NCBI GenBank assembly: GCA_945865415.1
Contig: CAMBFY010000003.1
Location: 1 to 34,483 of the forward strand
Length of the DNA stretch: 34,483 bases
Reading direction: 5' to 3'
Source of the DNA: Sphingobacterium thalpophilum
GTDB taxonomy: Bacteria; Bacteroidota; Bacteroidia; Sphingobacteriales; Sphingobacteriaceae
The number at the start of each line of letters is the position of its first letter. The stretch's first letter is position 1. Positions 8,817 through 18,184 of the stretch are shown piece after piece. The position numbers and the translations under genes were made by a program. The notes below the pieces were generated by a model. The model made no database searches. It was not told where the DNA came from and worked only from the letters and a program-made list of their open reading frames with translations.

Positions 8817-10120
8817 TCAAATAGTCCGGATGTTTTACCTTTACGTTTAATCATTCTCTTCAAAGAAAGCAAATTAAGCATCAGGTGCCGGGGATGATGA
8901 TAATGTTCAGCTCTTGTTTTAGCATATTCTTTCACAAAGCGGTCGCCGGCAGAAGCCCAAAATAAATTACCTGGCTTTGCAAAACTCTTTAAAACATACT
9001 CAAGTGTTTCATTAAAAAGCTTTTTAGCCCATTCCTCTCCGGTATGCTCGGCAATAAACATACTACCAATCAAAACCTCCTCCTGAAGCCAAAGTACCTT
9101 GTCTACCTTCCAGATATTATTGTCTACATGATCAAGTGATCTGAAATATCCGCCATAAACATCATCATGAGCAACATTAATATGTGTTTTAAACACCTCA
9201 GTAATTCTGTCAAAAAGCTTTTTATCCTTTCTTCGGACAGCTTCAAAATGCAACATCCAGCACATTTCCATACCATGACCTGTGTAGGCAAAATCCTTGT
9301 AAGAATTATCCGGTCGACTGAAATCATGATTTAAAACCTCATTAAACAAGTTATACTTTGGATTTAAGTGATGATTCAGACAAGCATCCAGGCATCTGTC
9401 GGCTAATTTCTCCATTTCAGCATCCGGACCATTTTCTAAAATTTGAGTGGCAGCACGCAGAAATACCATCCAATGGCCAAGTACCCTTGGGCCAGGAATT
9501 TTAGGTGCGTCAGAGTTCAGGTAGGCAACATAATAATCATAATCAGGACTATCGTAACGATCAAGACAAGACAAAATAAGCATTTTAGCCATCTTAAAAT
9601 ACTGTTTATCGTTAGTAGCCTTTGCGAACTCAGCTAGTCCTTCTGCAACAAATAAGCTGGAATAAATATCGCCAGGACCTGACAATGGATTTCCATCCTT
9701 GCTGTAGGAGGAAGTAATAAATTTGTCATCCTTAGGCAAATGTTTAAGAATGAAATCCTTTGATTTTCTTGCTATTTCTAAATATTCTGGATTCTTTTCA
9801 ATATTATTATAAAGAAAAGAATAAGTCCACATTCCTCTGCCTTCAAACCATGCAGTCTTGTTAGAATTTACCTGATTACCGTTGGTAATATCTACAGATG
9901 TCATGAAGCCACCAAGCTTATGGTCTATCACAAACTTATCCATGTTGGGTATAAACCTGTTGAAGAGCTCGGCATGGTAAAAATCGTGTAGCTTGTTTAA
10001 GTCTAAACCGTTTAATCCGCTGTCTTCAGAAAAAATAAGATGCTCAGATCCAAATGTATTAAGGCTCAAACTTCCTAAACCTGCAAACAACGTGTTAGAC
10101 ATAAATTGTCTTCTTTTCAT
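8813..10120 (-). CDS. AGE-family (N-acylglucosamine 2-epimerase-like) protein, paralog of the downstream gene, Tat-like signal
   Basis: MKRRQFMSNTLFAGLGSLS leader; WFEGRGMWTYSFLYNN, YTGHGMEMCWML, TRAEHYHHPRHLM parallel the 7446-8816 product; 4-bp ATGA overlap (8813-8816). Confidence 0.8.
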   Translation of the reverse strand: MKRRQFMSNTLFAGLGSLSLNTFGSEHLIFSEDSGLNGLDLNKLHDFYHAELFNRFIPNMDKFVIDHKLGGFMTSVDITNGNQVNSNKTAWFEGRGMWTYSFLYNNIEKNPEYLEIARKSKDFILKHLPKDDKFITSSYSKDGNPLSGPGDIYSSLFVAEGLAEFAKATNDKQYFKMAKMLILSCLDRYDSPDYDYYVAYLNSDAPKIPGPRVLGHWMVFLRAATQILENGPDAEMEKLADRCLDACLNHHLNPKYNLFNEVLNHDFSRPDNSYKDFAYTGHGMEMCWMLHFEAVRRKDKKLFDRITEVFKTHINVAHDDVYGGYFRSLDHVDNNIWKVDKVLWLQEEVLIGSMFIAEHTGEEWAKKLFNETLEYVLKSFAKPGNLFWASAGDRFVKEYAKTRAEHYHHPRHLMLNLLSLKRMIKRKGKTSGLFE

Positions 10121-10419
10121 AAGTTCTAATAAAAACTAGTTAAATCTTCTGGTTAGCTTTCTGTAAATGATTAATTACCCGAACTAAAAATACAATTTAT
10201 TTAATATCAGGTATCCTTCTATAAAATTAAAAATTTGGCACAGCATATTGATGGGTAGGTAAACAATCGTCTAAACAGTAACAATTAAAACAAGAAAACC
10301 ATGAATCTCTATAACTTGATTATTTACAACTCTGGGCTCCAAAAACAAATTAATGTAAAATGATTGTACAATCTATGTAACAATACTGCACATTAAACGG
10401 CTTAAATATTGCTTAAAGT

Positions 10420-10427
10420 TATATTTG
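10420..10427 (+). promoter_or_regulatory. Possible Bacteroidota -7 element (TATATTTG)
   Basis: Exact TAnnTTTG match about 100 bp upstream of the 10530 CDS in the divergent intergenic region; no clear -33 TTTG partner at standard spacing. Confidence 0.3.
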
Positions 10428-10529
10428 CCACCTTTAAAAGAAACTTAAGTTTGGAACTTTAAACCATGATATCACGAGGTTATCTAAATTTAAAGATTTA
10501 AACAACCATATAATTGAAACGAATAATTT

Positions 10530-13151
10530 ATGAGAGGATTTTTTCTTACCCTGTTTTTAGCTTCAATTTCCTTCATAAGTTATTCACAGAATTATCAGGT
10601 AAAGGGAAATGTTCTAGATACCGCCGGAATTCCTCTTACAGGAACTCTAATTAAGCTAAAAAATGGGCAAGACAGCATTCAAACTTCTGTCGATCTTGAT
10701 GGAAATTTCAATATGAATAATGTTAAGTGGACTAATTTTACACTTTCTGCTGCATTTATAGGATTTAAGACCTTTATCAAAGCATACATCATATCCGGAG
10801 GTAATGCATTGCAATTGCCTCCAATCATTTTAAAACCCTCCTCCAATAACTTAGAGGAGGTTGTAATTACCGCTGTTACAGCAATTAAAATCAGTGAAGA
10901 CACCGTTACATACAATGCCGCTTCTTTCCCTGTCAGACAGGGAGATGCCGTGGATGAGATTCTCAGAAAGCTTCCGGGTGTTAAAGTAGATGCTGATGGC
11001 AATGTTACCACCCAGGGTGAAGCGATTACCAAAATCAGGATTAATGGAAAGGATTTTTTTGGAACAGATGTAGCAACTGCAATAAAAAACCTACCTGCTG
11101 ACATTATCAAAAATATTCAGATTATTGATGATTTTGGTGATCATGCCAATCTCACAGGAATAAAAACCGGAGTAGCTGAGAAAGTTTTGAATCTAACAAT
11201 CCAGGAAGATAAAAAGCGTGGGTACTCTGCCAGAATTTTTGGTGGAATGGGTAATGAAGACAGGTATAATACCAGTTTGAGAGGAAACACATTTAAAGGT
11301 GAACGACAGCTTTCATTTGACGGTACTGTCAATAATATCAACATGCGTGGAGGGAATTCCAATGGTATTACAAGTACGAACTCTGCAAATATGAACTATC
11401 GGAATGAATGGAGTAAAAAGGTATCCGCAGATGCTGGGTACAGTTTTAATAACCGCATAAACGAGACATTAAGTAAGACTTTATCACAAAATTTCCTTGA
11501 GAATTTTACCAGACTTGAGAATGCTGTCTCGGAGAATAATAGCGATAATAACAGTCATAACTTTTCGGGTAATATTGTTTTGAAACCTGATACATCAACC
11601 TTCATCAGAATTTCTCCCAGATTTTCTTACAATTCAGACCTATCTATAAATGTTGGAGAAACTAATATTTCGCAGCAAACCTTAAGCACCCTAAGAAATA
11701 ATATTTCAGGCACAAATTCAATGAGTTTAAACACGGGTTCAAATTTCTATTATAATCGCAAGTTTGCAAAGAAGGGAAGGAATATGAGTTTAAGCGGTAA
11801 CCTGAACTATTCAAATGGAGATAATGATCGAGATGTTTTCAATAATTACCTGATCAGGCAGGCTGGTGGTGACTCAACAAGAATTCAGAATCAACTAATT
11901 GCCAATACAAACAATAACTATTCCTTATGGTCGAACATAACCTATATGGAGCCATTATGGGCAAAAAACTTCATAGAGTTTAATTACAGTCACAGCAGGT
12001 CAGGAACAACAACCGACCGTATTACCAATGATGTAATTAATGGAAATCAGATATTCAATACCGATCTGAGCAATAATTATGAGTTTCAATTTTATACGCA
12101 CAGGTTTGGAGCAAATTACAGGTTTATCGAGGAGAAGTTCAATTACACTTTGGGATTTAGTGGCCAACCTGCAATTCTTAAGGGTCAAAATATCAGCAGG
12201 AATATTAATACCAATAAACGAACATTTAATCTGATACCTTCAGCTCGAATGGTGTATAATTTTTCAAAACAACAATCATTAAATGTCAATTACTGGGGTC
12301 GCAATAACCAGCCTGGCTTCCTTCAATTGCAACCTATAACCGATAATTCTAATCTTCAAAACACCATTACAGGTAATCCTGATTTAAAGCCGGAATTTGT
12401 ACATAGTTTCAATGCAAGATACAATCAGTCTGACTGGAACATGGGGCATGTATTATATGCCAACCTCTCACTCAGTCAGACACAAGATAAAATTGTAACC
12501 ACCAAAATCCAGATTCCAAACACGGTAAATCAGCTAACAAGCTATATCAATACTGATGGATTTTATTCGCTTCGTGGAGATTATTCCTATGGCAAGCCTT
12601 TTGCAGAGCGTAAGTATACCCTAACCTATTCAGGCTCGGCAAATCTAAATAACAATGTGGCCTATATCGATCAGAATAGAAACGTTGCCAAAAATTTTCT
12701 GGTCAGACAAGAGCTTGAATTCGAAGTAGATATAAATGATGTGATCGACTTAGAATTGGAAACTTCTTATGCCATTAATAAGACTCAGTATTCTCAATCG
12801 AATTTCACAGACCGCCAAACCAACAGTTTGAGTTTTCAATTACGTGGAAGAAATTACTTTTTCAAGGATCTTACTTTAGGATACGATCTTAGAAAAACCA
12901 TAAATACCGGCTTTGATGATGGGATTGTGAGAAACCCAACCATTCTGCGTCTATATACAGAATATCGTTTTCTGAAAGGGAATAATGGAACTATACGTTT
13001 TGAAGGAAATGACCTCTTAAATCAAAACACAGGTATTTCAAGAGATGTATTTGATAATATTATTATTGACAGACAAATAAATCGGCTGGGGCAGTATTTT
13101 ATGTTGTCGTTTGCAATGAGATTAAATAAGTTTGGAGGAGGTCCGAAATAA
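10530..13151 (+). CDS. Outer-membrane beta-barrel protein / TonB-dependent receptor-like with N-terminal carboxypeptidase-regulatory-like domain
   Basis: Signal peptide, YQVKGNVLDTAGIPLTGTLIKLKN (CarboxypepD_reg-like), plug-like LRKLPGVKVDADGNVTTQGEAITKIRINGKDFFG, long Asn/aromatic-rich beta-barrel. No SusD partner adjacent. Confidence 0.85.
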   Translation: MRGFFLTLFLASISFISYSQNYQVKGNVLDTAGIPLTGTLIKLKNGQDSIQTSVDLDGNFNMNNVKWTNFTLSAAFIGFKTFIKAYIISGGNALQLPPIILKPSSNNLEEVVITAVTAIKISEDTVTYNAASFPVRQGDAVDEILRKLPGVKVDADGNVTTQGEAITKIRINGKDFFGTDVATAIKNLPADIIKNIQIIDDFGDHANLTGIKTGVAEKVLNLTIQEDKKRGYSARIFGGMGNEDRYNTSLRGNTFKGERQLSFDGTVNNINMRGGNSNGITSTNSANMNYRNEWSKKVSADAGYSFNNRINETLSKTLSQNFLENFTRLENAVSENNSDNNSHNFSGNIVLKPDTSTFIRISPRFSYNSDLSINVGETNISQQTLSTLRNNISGTNSMSLNTGSNFYYNRKFAKKGRNMSLSGNLNYSNGDNDRDVFNNYLIRQAGGDSTRIQNQLIANTNNNYSLWSNITYMEPLWAKNFIEFNYSHSRSGTTTDRITNDVINGNQIFNTDLSNNYEFQFYTHRFGANYRFIEEKFNYTLGFSGQPAILKGQNISRNINTNKRTFNLIPSARMVYNFSKQQSLNVNYWGRNNQPGFLQLQPITDNSNLQNTITGNPDLKPEFVHSFNARYNQSDWNMGHVLYANLSLSQTQDKIVTTKIQIPNTVNQLTSYINTDGFYSLRGDYSYGKPFAERKYTLTYSGSANLNNNVAYIDQNRNVAKNFLVRQELEFEVDINDVIDLELETSYAINKTQYSQSNFTDRQTNSLSFQLRGRNYFFKDLTLGYDLRKTINTGFDDGIVRNPTILRLYTEYRFLKGNNGTIRFEGNDLLNQNTGISRDVFDNIIIDRQINRLGQYFMLSFAMRLNKFGGGPK

Positions 13152-13243
13152 TTGACAGTTGATAATTGATAATTGACAACTTAAATTCGTTCTCAATTGT
13201 CAATAACAAGTCTTAACTTTAACTGTCAACTGTCAATTCTCAA
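13152..13243. repeat. 7-bp-periodic repeats in inverted arrangement (TTGAYAR units, then CTGTCAA units)
   Basis: TTGACAG TTGATAA TTGATAA TTGACAA at 13152-13179; CTGTCAA CTGTCAA TTCTCAA at 13223-13243, between convergent genes. Confidence 0.75.
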
Positions 13244-14135
13244 TTAAAACCCCGTATTTGGTTGCTTTCATCATCGAAAAATAATCATAAATCCTTCTAG
13301 ATAGTGAACTTATAATGTCCAAGGGAGTTATAGGGGTTTTATAATTTTCCATTATTGCCAGTGCATAGGGTCTGTTAGACAAATAAACGATAGCCCATTC
13401 TGTAGACACTCCTCCCATTCCACCGGGTTTGAAGGCTAATTTTACATTTTCCGGCAGACTGACTGCTAATTTGCTATTCTCAATGGGATTTTTTTGCAGA
13501 ATAGATAAAATCTGATCTGAAGTAGACTTATCAATAAATTTACCATCAAACAATAACTTCATAATTCCGACCGCTTCTGCAGGAGTAGAAATATTTTCTT
13601 CATTTCTTAGCGAAGCAGACTGATCTATCATCCTGCGCTGTAATCTGGTATTTGAGAATCCAAGGGAATTCATGGTATTGGTTACATTTTTCATCCCAAC
13701 CAATTCAATCAAAGTATTTGTAGCGGAGTTATCACTTAGTCCAATCATCAAGACACATAAATTCCGAATACTCAGATTAACCGGATCAACCATAACATTA
13801 AGAATACCAGAACCGGCTACTGTATTGGAAGGTAATAATGGCCTTAAATCAGTAAGTGCAAACTTCTTTTCATGGGCCTGTTTATAAACCTCCATCAGAA
13901 TTGGGATTTTGATTGCACTCGCCTGTGTAAAAGTAATTTCCTCATTAATCCCTATTGATTCTCCGCTTGTTAAATCAATAGCCATAAAACCCGTTAAAGC
14001 AGATGAGCTGGTTATGATTGTTTGCAGATCCTTTTCAGTTTTCTGTTTTAGAATATCCCTGGCTGATGACTGTGCATAGGAATTGTAGTGAACAATCATC
14101 AATAAAAAGAGAATTATTAATGGAAGTTTTTTCAT
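13233..14135 (-). CDS. Class A beta-lactamase-fold serine hydrolase, probably not a canonical beta-lactamase
   Basis: Signal peptide; FTQASAIKIP (SxxK), GLSDNSATN (SDN), KPGGMGG at the KTG position. Confidence 0.75.
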   Translation of the reverse strand: MKKLPLIILFLLMIVHYNSYAQSSARDILKQKTEKDLQTIITSSSALTGFMAIDLTSGESIGINEEITFTQASAIKIPILMEVYKQAHEKKFALTDLRPLLPSNTVAGSGILNVMVDPVNLSIRNLCVLMIGLSDNSATNTLIELVGMKNVTNTMNSLGFSNTRLQRRMIDQSASLRNEENISTPAEAVGIMKLLFDGKFIDKSTSDQILSILQKNPIENSKLAVSLPENVKLAFKPGGMGGVSTEWAIVYLSNRPYALAIMENYKTPITPLDIISSLSRRIYDYFSMMKATKYGVLIEN

Positions 14136-14171
14136 AGTATATAATGTAAAATCTATTGAATTAATGTTTTA

Positions 14172-15611
14172 TCAAAACTTCATGTTTGTAATTTCCGGTT
14201 CATCCGGAACAAGTTTTTCAGAAGTATATTTTTCAGAGTGGGCATTTAATTGCTTTTTCAATTTAATAATCTGTTTTGAATACCGGGCAACACCTGCCAA
14301 ATTTATAGTTTCAAGCGGATCATTCTGTAAATCGTATAATTCTTCAGGCGCCTTGATTAATCTATACCGAAAATATTTCCATCGGGCAGTCCGAATACCT
14401 TCACTGGATGGGATTTCAGGTAATTTCCACAGATGTTCTATCAAAATATCTTTTCTTACTATTGGGGTTTTATTCCCTTTCAACAGAAAAGGATTGAGAC
14501 TTATACCCTGATAATTTTTGGGCGCCTGCAATCCTGCAAACTCAAGAATTGATTTAGATACATCAATATTCAAAACCATGGCATCAATAGACGAAGGATT
14601 GTTTATTCTGGGATCATAAATAAGAAGAGGAATTCGAATTGATGCATCGTACATCAGCCACTTATCGGCAAGCTGGCGATCACCAGTAAAATAGCCATTA
14701 TCACCCATCACAATGAAAATGGTATTTTCAGACAAGCCCTTTTGCTTTAATAATTTACGAAGCATTCCAATTTCATCATCTATTTCTGTAATCATCCGAT
14801 AATATCCCTGCATACTTTTTTGATACTTATCCGGGGTATCAAATCGCCATTTCCATCTTGTTCTGTTGAAACCATTTTTTACCTCTGCAGGTAATTGATT
14901 GAAATATTTATCATCTGATAAAGCTTGTTCAGGAAAGACTATATCCCTATAAAGTTTATCCGATTTTTCCTGCCAAAAAAATTGATCTTTTGCCGGGTCT
15001 TGTGCGTGAGGGGCACTAAAAAAAACTGAAAGGCAAAAAGGTTTGTTTTTTGGAGCATTATTAATAAAATCCTGAGCCTGAGATCCGCTATATCTTGTGA
15101 GATGAACGGTGTCCTTACCTATGGTTTTATAAAAGTACCCACTCCGGTCTGGTTCGATACCCCGGTCATAAAAATCACTCTGATCAAAATATTGTTCAGG
15201 CTTATTCATATTAACACCCAATTTTCCAAAAAAACCAACATGATAACCATTTTCCTTCAAAATTTTGGGAAATATCATTTCAGAATAGGCTTCTTGGAGT
15301 TTGGGTTTTTGGAAGGTATAGCCATGAGTTCTCTCATACAAACCGCTTAGAATTGAAGCTCTGCTTGCTGCACAAATTGGAGTTGTTGAAAATGCATTCT
15401 TGAAATAAGTCCCGGATCTTGCCAGAGCGTCCATTTCCGGAGTCTTAATAACTGGATTTCCAGCAAAGCCCAAAGCATCCCAACGTTGATCATCCGTTAA
15501 GATAAATACGATATTGGGCCGCTGAGCTTGAGAAAAAACCAAAACAGGAAATACCAACAGAAAATTCAGTAAACAAATAACCGTGGCCAGCATGGTATTA
15601 AAACGAATCAT
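14172..15611 (-). CDS. Sulfatase (type I, iduronate-2-sulfatase-like)
   Basis: Signal peptide; RPNIVFILTDDQRWDALG, TTPICAASRASILSGLYERTHGY (formylglycine Cys motif, CxxSR type), MGDNGYFTGD. Confidence 0.92.
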   Translation of the reverse strand: MIRFNTMLATVICLLNFLLVFPVLVFSQAQRPNIVFILTDDQRWDALGFAGNPVIKTPEMDALARSGTYFKNAFSTTPICAASRASILSGLYERTHGYTFQKPKLQEAYSEMIFPKILKENGYHVGFFGKLGVNMNKPEQYFDQSDFYDRGIEPDRSGYFYKTIGKDTVHLTRYSGSQAQDFINNAPKNKPFCLSVFFSAPHAQDPAKDQFFWQEKSDKLYRDIVFPEQALSDDKYFNQLPAEVKNGFNRTRWKWRFDTPDKYQKSMQGYYRMITEIDDEIGMLRKLLKQKGLSENTIFIVMGDNGYFTGDRQLADKWLMYDASIRIPLLIYDPRINNPSSIDAMVLNIDVSKSILEFAGLQAPKNYQGISLNPFLLKGNKTPIVRKDILIEHLWKLPEIPSSEGIRTARWKYFRYRLIKAPEELYDLQNDPLETINLAGVARYSKQIIKLKKQLNAHSEKYTSEKLVPDEPEITNMKF

Positions 15612-15682
15612 AATTAACCGGTTGAAATTTATTTCAGGTTTGATAAAAATCTCGTCTCAAAAAACTGTTCCCATTAAATTAT

Positions 15683-17578
15683 CTAAACAATAAAATCAGG
15701 GTTTTCTGTTATACGTTTGCCTTCTACTTTGAAAGTTTCGATATAATCTGCTATTCTTTTTCTGGCTTCAGCGAGATCCTCGTTGTTCAGATTAATGTTA
15801 AGCAGGTCTATAAACCAAGGAATTTTAAATTCATTAAAAACATAAATCTCTGCAATCTCCCGCGCAATGGGCAAGGTTGTTGTTTTTGAAGCATCGTAAA
15901 CGTCTTTATTATCAGCCTTTAACAGCTTTTCATATTCTTCATCAATCAGCCTTTTCAGTAAATCATAACTGAACTTATCCCCAACTTTGATACCCGTTTC
16001 AGCATCATCCTCGGTAAATACTGCACCTTTATGTACCCATTCCCAAACGATGCTTAACCTGATCTCTCCTGTAGCCATATCCTCCATCAGATAGAGGATG
16101 TCATCATTACCAAAATCATCTGCAGCCTTTAGCGCAGCTGCCTGCATACCCTGGGCAAAAGCATTACCGTACTGAATCGCAACACTAATCAAATTTCTGG
16201 CTCCCCTGATTGTAATCGGCGCCGGTTCAAGCAAAATCAAACCATCAGCATCCTGTTGAGTGTAAGTCAGACCCGAAAATTTACGACCAACCTGATTGGA
16301 TTCCCCTATCTTTTCCCACACCGGCCTTACAATATTTACCATTTTCCAATGGGCAACCCATTTTCCACTCGCTCCTTCGCGTTGCTCTCTTTCTGCTCCT
16401 GCCAATGCTCTCTTCATGCTTGCAGCAACACCTTCTTCAGATCCCACTGGAATATTAGGTTCCATTCCTCCTTGCCAGATCGCACAATTTCCATTAACAT
16501 CAGGTGTATTTACTGCTCTGCGAACCCTGTCTTCATAGTTACGCATGTAACCATAAGTCATGGTGACTGATTCTATATTAGGATTAATAAAGGACTTATC
16601 CCATGCCATTGCATCAGAAACACTGTTAATATAATCCCAACGACCGGTATTATAACCTACAAAATGTTTACCCAGAACAGCTCTGATTTCCATTAACTGG
16701 TAGGTAGCTTCAAGTTGCTCTACCAGCAGATATACTTTAATAGTTCCGTTTTCTAATCCAAGATGATCTTCCAAAGCACTCAACATGGTATTCCATAAAG
16801 CGGCCTCAGCGGCAGTTTGGATTTTAGGCAGATACAGAACAATTGATGAACCTGCCTTCCTTAATTGCTTGTAATTGTTAACTACATAAAGGCAAAGGTC
16901 AGCAACCGATGCTGCTAAAGCCACACCATCCGAATCACGAATATGCCTGTCGTCTAAATGTAGTCCGCGACAACGGAAAATCTTAGTTGTAAAATCAAGC
17001 TGGCTTTTCCAGTCCCCAACGATTTTCTGACCCAGGAAGCCCTCCGACCAGCGATTCATTTCGGAGGCAACCTGTTCTGCCACTTTTAAAAAAACAGGAT
17101 CTTTGGCAATTGCAAGTTTTAGATTTCGCTGGTTATCCAATGACATACTATCAATCTGACCAAGAGCATCTTCTCCATCAAACATCCAGCCATCAGCTCC
17201 TGATAAAAGCGCATAAGCTACGTTCCTAATACTGCTCTCAAGAGTTGCATTGGGTTTTGCTGCAGGTCCGGTGCCCTGAATCCATTGCTGCATAAGATCT
17301 TGAGGAATAACAGAACCTTCAAACCTTCCTTCCCTGGCATCAGAAACTTTGATGTTTGAGCCTGGAATCAGACTTTCAGGATTGTAAAATCCAATTCTTT
17401 TGCTATTTGTATGACGATCATTACGGCGTTTGATCCGCTCGTTCATTAAATCCTTCACTGATTTATTAAAATGGGCCATGGTATTCAAGGCCAGTAAAAC
17501 CTCTTCAGTATAAATATCTCTGTACTGCTCTTTTAAATTATCACGAATAATGATTGAATCGTTCTTCATTTGTATCAA
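15683..17578 (-). CDS. Divergent malate synthase A-like protein
   Basis: VEQLEATYQLMEIRAVLGKHFVGYNTGRWDYINS and FRCRGLHLDDRH correspond to malate synthase IETLPA...GRWDYIFS and RPRGWHLPExH; Glu-to-Asp ligand spacing of 28 residues is preserved. About 631 aa. Confidence 0.8.
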   Translation of the reverse strand: MIQMKNDSIIIRDNLKEQYRDIYTEEVLLALNTMAHFNKSVKDLMNERIKRRNDRHTNSKRIGFYNPESLIPGSNIKVSDAREGRFEGSVIPQDLMQQWIQGTGPAAKPNATLESSIRNVAYALLSGADGWMFDGEDALGQIDSMSLDNQRNLKLAIAKDPVFLKVAEQVASEMNRWSEGFLGQKIVGDWKSQLDFTTKIFRCRGLHLDDRHIRDSDGVALAASVADLCLYVVNNYKQLRKAGSSIVLYLPKIQTAAEAALWNTMLSALEDHLGLENGTIKVYLLVEQLEATYQLMEIRAVLGKHFVGYNTGRWDYINSVSDAMAWDKSFINPNIESVTMTYGYMRNYEDRVRRAVNTPDVNGNCAIWQGGMEPNIPVGSEEGVAASMKRALAGAEREQREGASGKWVAHWKMVNIVRPVWEKIGESNQVGRKFSGLTYTQQDADGLILLEPAPITIRGARNLISVAIQYGNAFAQGMQAAALKAADDFGNDDILYLMEDMATGEIRLSIVWEWVHKGAVFTEDDAETGIKVGDKFSYDLLKRLIDEEYEKLLKADNKDVYDASKTTTLPIAREIAEIYVFNEFKIPWFIDLLNINLNNEDLAEARKRIADYIETFKVEGKRITENPDFIV

Positions 17579-17584
17579 GGTAAA

Positions 17585-18169
17585 TTATTTAATCAGATAA
17601 ACGGTCATACTTAAAGGACCATGAGCACCTAGTACTAAAGCCTGCTCAATATCGGCTGTTTTAGAAGGGCCACCGATAAAACCTCCGAATCCATAATCTT
17701 CTGAACCTATTTTTGAATAGGCATCATGCATCGTTGAGACAATACTGTCTTCTCTTACTATCACAGCAAGATGCTGAGCAATATATGGTAATATTCGGTG
17801 CCCCATAACATCTTCTGTTAACCAAACTGCACCATTTTCTGCTACTGCAAAACGTGCTTCAATAATGGCTAACTCTACATCCAAAAGATTGTGAGGATCT
17901 GATTCTGGATCACATAACTCCGCAACATCAGCTAATTCAGGAAGTGTTGTGAGAATTCGCCTGCCTTGATCAAAATTCGTTCGAATCTGTTCCTTTACAT
18001 TCTCAATACTTTCTGCCGAAACAAGTAAACCACCAATGCCAGCAAACATTTCACTGTACTTTTTAACAATATCTACCTCATGCACCTTGAACATGGAAAT
18101 ATCTGGAAGGGCTGTAAGTGGCGGCTGATTCTTTTTAACAGCCGTCAATATATTTTCTCTGCTACTCAT
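17585..18169 (-). CDS. lutC: LutC/YkgG-type LUD-domain protein
   Basis: Size, LUD-like sequence (AEISIVEARFAVAENGAVWLTE-type segment, FIGGPSKTADIEQALVLGAHGPLSMTVYLI) and position after lutAB. Confidence 0.9.
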   Translation of the reverse strand: MSSRENILTAVKKNQPPLTALPDISMFKVHEVDIVKKYSEMFAGIGGLLVSAESIENVKEQIRTNFDQGRRILTTLPELADVAELCDPESDPHNLLDVELAIIEARFAVAENGAVWLTEDVMGHRILPYIAQHLAVIVREDSIVSTMHDAYSKIGSEDYGFGGFIGGPSKTADIEQALVLGAHGPLSMTVYLIK

Positions 18170-18184
18170 TAATATTACTTTTTA

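Noticed and set aside
10679-11110. 143-aa minus-strand ORF
   Set aside because: Antisense to the beta-barrel gene; Ser/Pro/Leu-rich shadow translation, no start-region or domain support.
10530-13151. SusC call for the beta-barrel protein
   Set aside because: No adjacent SusD, and sequence features fit a generic outer-membrane beta-barrel/CarboxypepD_reg protein better.
13233-14135. Antibiotic-resistance beta-lactamase call
   Set aside because: KPG instead of KTG and no clear Glu166 motif; evidence supports only the fold.
16256-16570. 104-aa and overlapping 80-aa plus-strand ORFs
   Set aside because: Antisense shadows of the malate-synthase-like gene.
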